NCBI GenBank assembly: GCA_023434095.1
Contig: JAEYTJ010000308.1
Coordinates: 1 to 10,119, forward strand
Source: Pseudomonadota bacterium
GTDB taxonomy: Bacteria; Pseudomonadota; Alphaproteobacteria; Rhizobiales; Xanthobacteraceae
Direction: 5' to 3'
Length of the DNA stretch: 10,119 nt
The translations under genes and the position numbers were made by a program. Within the stretch, counting starts at the first letter, position 1. Each line of letters begins with the position of its first letter. Positions 6,883 to 10,119 of this stretch are shown one piece after another. The notes under the pieces are model-generated. The model was not told the DNA's origin and ran no database searches. It was given only the letters and a program-made list of their open reading frames with translations.

Positions 6883-7590
6883 TCAGGCGACGGCGGGACT
6901 GGCCCTGCCGCCGTCGAACTGGAAGCCGAAGAAGGCGATGTCGCGAGCGTAACGCTCCGCCACGAGCGCCCGGGTCTCCTCGGTGTAGTAGTGGCGATAG
7001 TCCCGGCGACGGGAGGCATTGATGATAGGGAGCGTGCCGGTGATGCCGGTGCGGTTCCTCACCTCCTGAAAATCCTCGGCCAATCTCTCGAAGCGACAGA
7101 CGGAGTCGACCATGAGCGTGCCGTTCTCGTCGACGAGATAGTCGAGCTGGTTGCGGTTGATCGATTTGGCGCCGTCGCCGTCGCGCACCTCGTCGCCGCA
7201 GTGAACGAGGAACTCCTCGAAGGTCGTCGCTCGCTCCAGCACATAGGTCTGGAAGGCGTTGAGCTGAGCCCCTCGCTGCCACTCCGCCCGGTGCGCGTCG
7301 ATCATCGCCCACCAGGAAACGAGCCGATCCCATGGGTTGCGGACGACGGAGAAGGTGAAATAGCTCTCCCATGGCCCATTGCCGTAGAGATCCCTCAGCT
7401 CGAGGGCGGAAAAGTGCTTTTCGGGCAATTCGGCGGGCAGGCCAAAAAGGGCTGTGATCGACGTGCCGCCGGTTTTCTGAATATGGACGAAGATGATCTT
7501 CCGGTCGTGATCGATCAAAGGCTGCTCCAGGTAAGTCTTATGATACCGTTGCGAATTCTGCGGAATCATCGAAACGTCGCGATGCTTCAT
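6883..7590 (-). CDS. Sulfotransferase family protein (PAPS-dependent)
   Basis: Transfers sulfate from PAPS, probably to a carbohydrate or lipid acceptor. The 235-residue sequence has the 5'-phosphosulfate loop IFVHIQKTGGTS at 33-44 (Lys39, Thr40) and the 3'-phosphate site SVVRNPWDRLVSWW at 81-94 (Arg84, Ser92), in the order and spacing of the sulfotransferase-2 / carbohydrate sulfotransferase group. There is no signal peptide or membrane segment, so it would act in the cytosol. The ATG at 7590 has no Shine-Dalgarno site; the ATG at 7569 is an alternative. It converges on the dehydrogenase gene with only 17 bases between stops. The first 150 bases of the gene (7441-7590) are close to half A+T, unlike the neighbours, which suggests later acquisition. 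No PAPS synthesis gene is in the window. Confidence 0.87.
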   Translation of the reverse strand: MKHRDVSMIPQNSQRYHKTYLEQPLIDHDRKIIFVHIQKTGGTSITALFGLPAELPEKHFSALELRDLYGNGPWESYFTFSVVRNPWDRLVSWWAMIDAHRAEWQRGAQLNAFQTYVLERATTFEEFLVHCGDEVRDGDGAKSINRNQLDYLVDENGTLMVDSVCRFERLAEDFQEVRNRTGITGTLPIINASRRRDYRHYYTEETRALVAERYARDIAFFGFQFDGGRASPAVA

Positions 7591-7651
7591 TGTGGCGCGC
7601 GGCGTTCGGGAATCAACGGTAACGCCATCTTCGCCGCATCGGTTTTGACGG

Positions 7652-7670
7652 CGCCCCTTCCGCCGGGGCG
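7652..7670 (+). repeat. G+C stem-loop in the leader of the ABC-F gene
   Basis: CGCCCC (7652-7657) and GGGGCG (7665-7670) form a perfect six-pair stem around a seven-base loop. A TTGACG (7645-7650) sits immediately before it, but no -10 is found at the right distance. It may be a leader hairpin of the ABC-F gene or have no role. Confidence 0.3.
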
Positions 7671-7718
7671 GAGAATGGCCTAAGTGCGCGGGAGATTTTC
7701 TCGGGAACCTTCGCGCGC

Positions 7719-9341
<1,623 letters not shown>

Positions 9342-9350
9342 CGGGCGCCT

Positions 9351-9854
9351 TCAGAACGTCGCGGTGATCGCTCGCAAACCCTCTTCTTCGAGCGTGAGCG
9401 TGTCGTCATGTGTCTCCGCCGCGAAGCCGAGGCGGGCATAGAAGGCTTGTGCGCCGGCATTGGCCTTATCGACATGCAGCTTGATGAAGTTGCAGCCCTT
9501 CGGCGCCTCGCGGGCGATGACGGCGGCCAGCAACGCGCGCCCCAGGCCGCTGCCGCGTTCCGTCTCCGCGACATAGAGGTCCTCAATGAACACGCCGGGC
9601 CGGCCGCGCCAGCCGGAAAAGGCATAGGTGTAGAGGCACAGCCCCACCGGCGCGCCTTCCCGCCGGGCGATCACGGCCTCGAACAGGCCGAGCCCGGTCG
9701 GGCCATAGCGCTCCAGGCTCGCCGCATCGGCGCCCGGTGTGAAGCCGGGGCGGACGTGATGCGCCAGCCGCGCGATCATGTCGGCGGCGGGGGCGAGGTC
9801 GTCCCGCTCCATCGACCGGATCGTCGGTGCCGGCCGCGTGCCTGCCGCCGTCAC
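9351..9854 (-). CDS. GNAT N-acetyltransferase, spermidine/spermine acetyltransferase-like
   Basis: Acetyl-CoA-dependent N-acetyltransferase of 167 residues, the normal GNAT size. Motif A is IEDLYVAETERGSGLGRALL at 90-109, with RGSGLG as the acetyl-CoA pyrophosphate loop, and motif B is ANAGAQAFYARLGF at 131-144. The run GLCLYTYAFSGWRGRPGVFIEDLYV recalls spermidine/spermine N1-acetyltransferases (SAT1 type), where a YF-W-G-LEDFFV pattern occupies the same place. A polyamine or thialysine substrate is therefore plausible, without proof. The start is GTG (9854-9852); its GTGA overlaps the TGA stop of the upstream deacetylase-like gene by four bases, so translation is probably coupled. It ends nine bases from the ABC-F stop, convergently. 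Confidence 0.85.
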   Translation of the reverse strand: MTAAGTRPAPTIRSMERDDLAPAADMIARLAHHVRPGFTPGADAASLERYGPTGLGLFEAVIARREGAPVGLCLYTYAFSGWRGRPGVFIEDLYVAETERGSGLGRALLAAVIAREAPKGCNFIKLHVDKANAGAQAFYARLGFAAETHDDTLTLEEEGLRAITATF

Positions 9855-10119
9855 CGGCCGGTCTCCGGCACCACGCGATGGCTGGCACGGAAACCGTCGA
9901 GGAAGGCGACAAGATTGTCGCCCAAGGCATCGCAGACATAGCCGCCTTCCTGCACCACCACGGTGGGCAGCCCCAGCTCGCCGATCTTCGCCCCGATGCG
10001 GCCGAAGCCGGGGGTCGAGACGCTGAGGCCGGCGAAGGGGTCGCCCTCATAGGCGTCGAGCCCGAGCGCGATGACGAGCGCCCCCGGACAGAAGGCGGCG
10101 ATGCGCGCCAAGGCGTGAT
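9851..10119 (-). CDS. Histone deacetylase-family / acetylpolyamine amidohydrolase-like protein, C-terminal end (partial)
   Basis: Only the last 89 codons lie in the window; the frame stays open past the right edge. ALVIALGLDAYEGDPFAGLSVSTPGFGRIG followed by LPTVVVQEGGYVCDALGDNLVAFLDGF is the typical C-terminal part of zinc deacetylases: the Asp of GLDAYEGDP is the family's zinc ligand position and EGGY carries the catalytic tyrosine. The wording is nearer to bacterial acetylpolyamine amidohydrolases than to eukaryotic histone deacetylases. Apparent starts inside this piece are not real starts. The stop overlaps the GTG of the GNAT gene by four bases. Acetylated polyamines are a reasonable substrate guess, supported by that neighbour; other acetyl-amides remain possible. 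Confidence 0.85.
   Translation of the reverse strand, partial: HALARIAAFCPGALVIALGLDAYEGDPFAGLSVSTPGFGRIGAKIGELGLPTVVVQEGGYVCDALGDNLVAFLDGFRASHRVVPETGR

Overview
The window reads as chromosomal DNA of a high-G+C alphaproteobacterium, roughly two thirds G+C by eye. Protein styles fit Hyphomicrobiales, perhaps the Xanthobacteraceae/Ancylobacter-Starkeya neighbourhood. That placement is an impression from codon use and protein families, not a search. Coding density is high, several gene ends overlap, and I see no rRNA, tRNA, CRISPR array, insertion sequence or phage gene.

Layout. Positions 1-566 (minus) hold the N-terminal third of an NAD-type malic enzyme running off the left edge. A 341-base gap with small inverted repeats (567-907) separates it from a divergent ATP-grasp gene of the YheC/YheD type (908-1966, plus). 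That gene meets an alpha/beta hydrolase gene (1939-2961, minus) tail to tail with a 28-base overlap. The hydrolase is the downstream partner of a small acyl carrier protein gene (2939-3250, minus; 23-base overlap). A divergent control region with a repeated TGTTTCCA motif and a short palindrome (3251-3435) leads to an OmpR-type response regulator (3436-4197) and its histidine kinase (4194-5471), joined by an ATGA overlap. After 71 bases comes a PQQ-type sugar/sorbosone dehydrogenase-like beta-propeller protein (5543-6865). It converges on a sulfotransferase gene (6883-7590, minus) that is visibly more A+T-rich in its 5' part. A YbiT-like ABC-F ATPase (7719-9341, plus) follows. The right end is a minus-strand operon: a histone-deacetylase/acetylpolyamine-amidohydrolase-like gene (partial, 9851-10119) overlapping by four bases a GNAT acetyltransferase resembling spermidine/spermine N1-acetyltransferases (9351-9854).

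How the genes may work together. The most unusual set is the carrier protein, its coupled alpha/beta hydrolase and the facing ATP-grasp ligase. Together these could activate, carry and transfer or release an acyl or aminoacyl group, but the substrate cannot be read from sequence. The two-component system lies divergent from that carrier/hydrolase pair and upstream of the dehydrogenase, so it may control either. The terminal deacetylase/acetyltransferase pair has opposing acetyl chemistry in one transcript and may form a polyamine acetylation-deacetylation pair. Malic enzyme and the ABC-F protein look like ordinary housekeeping genes.
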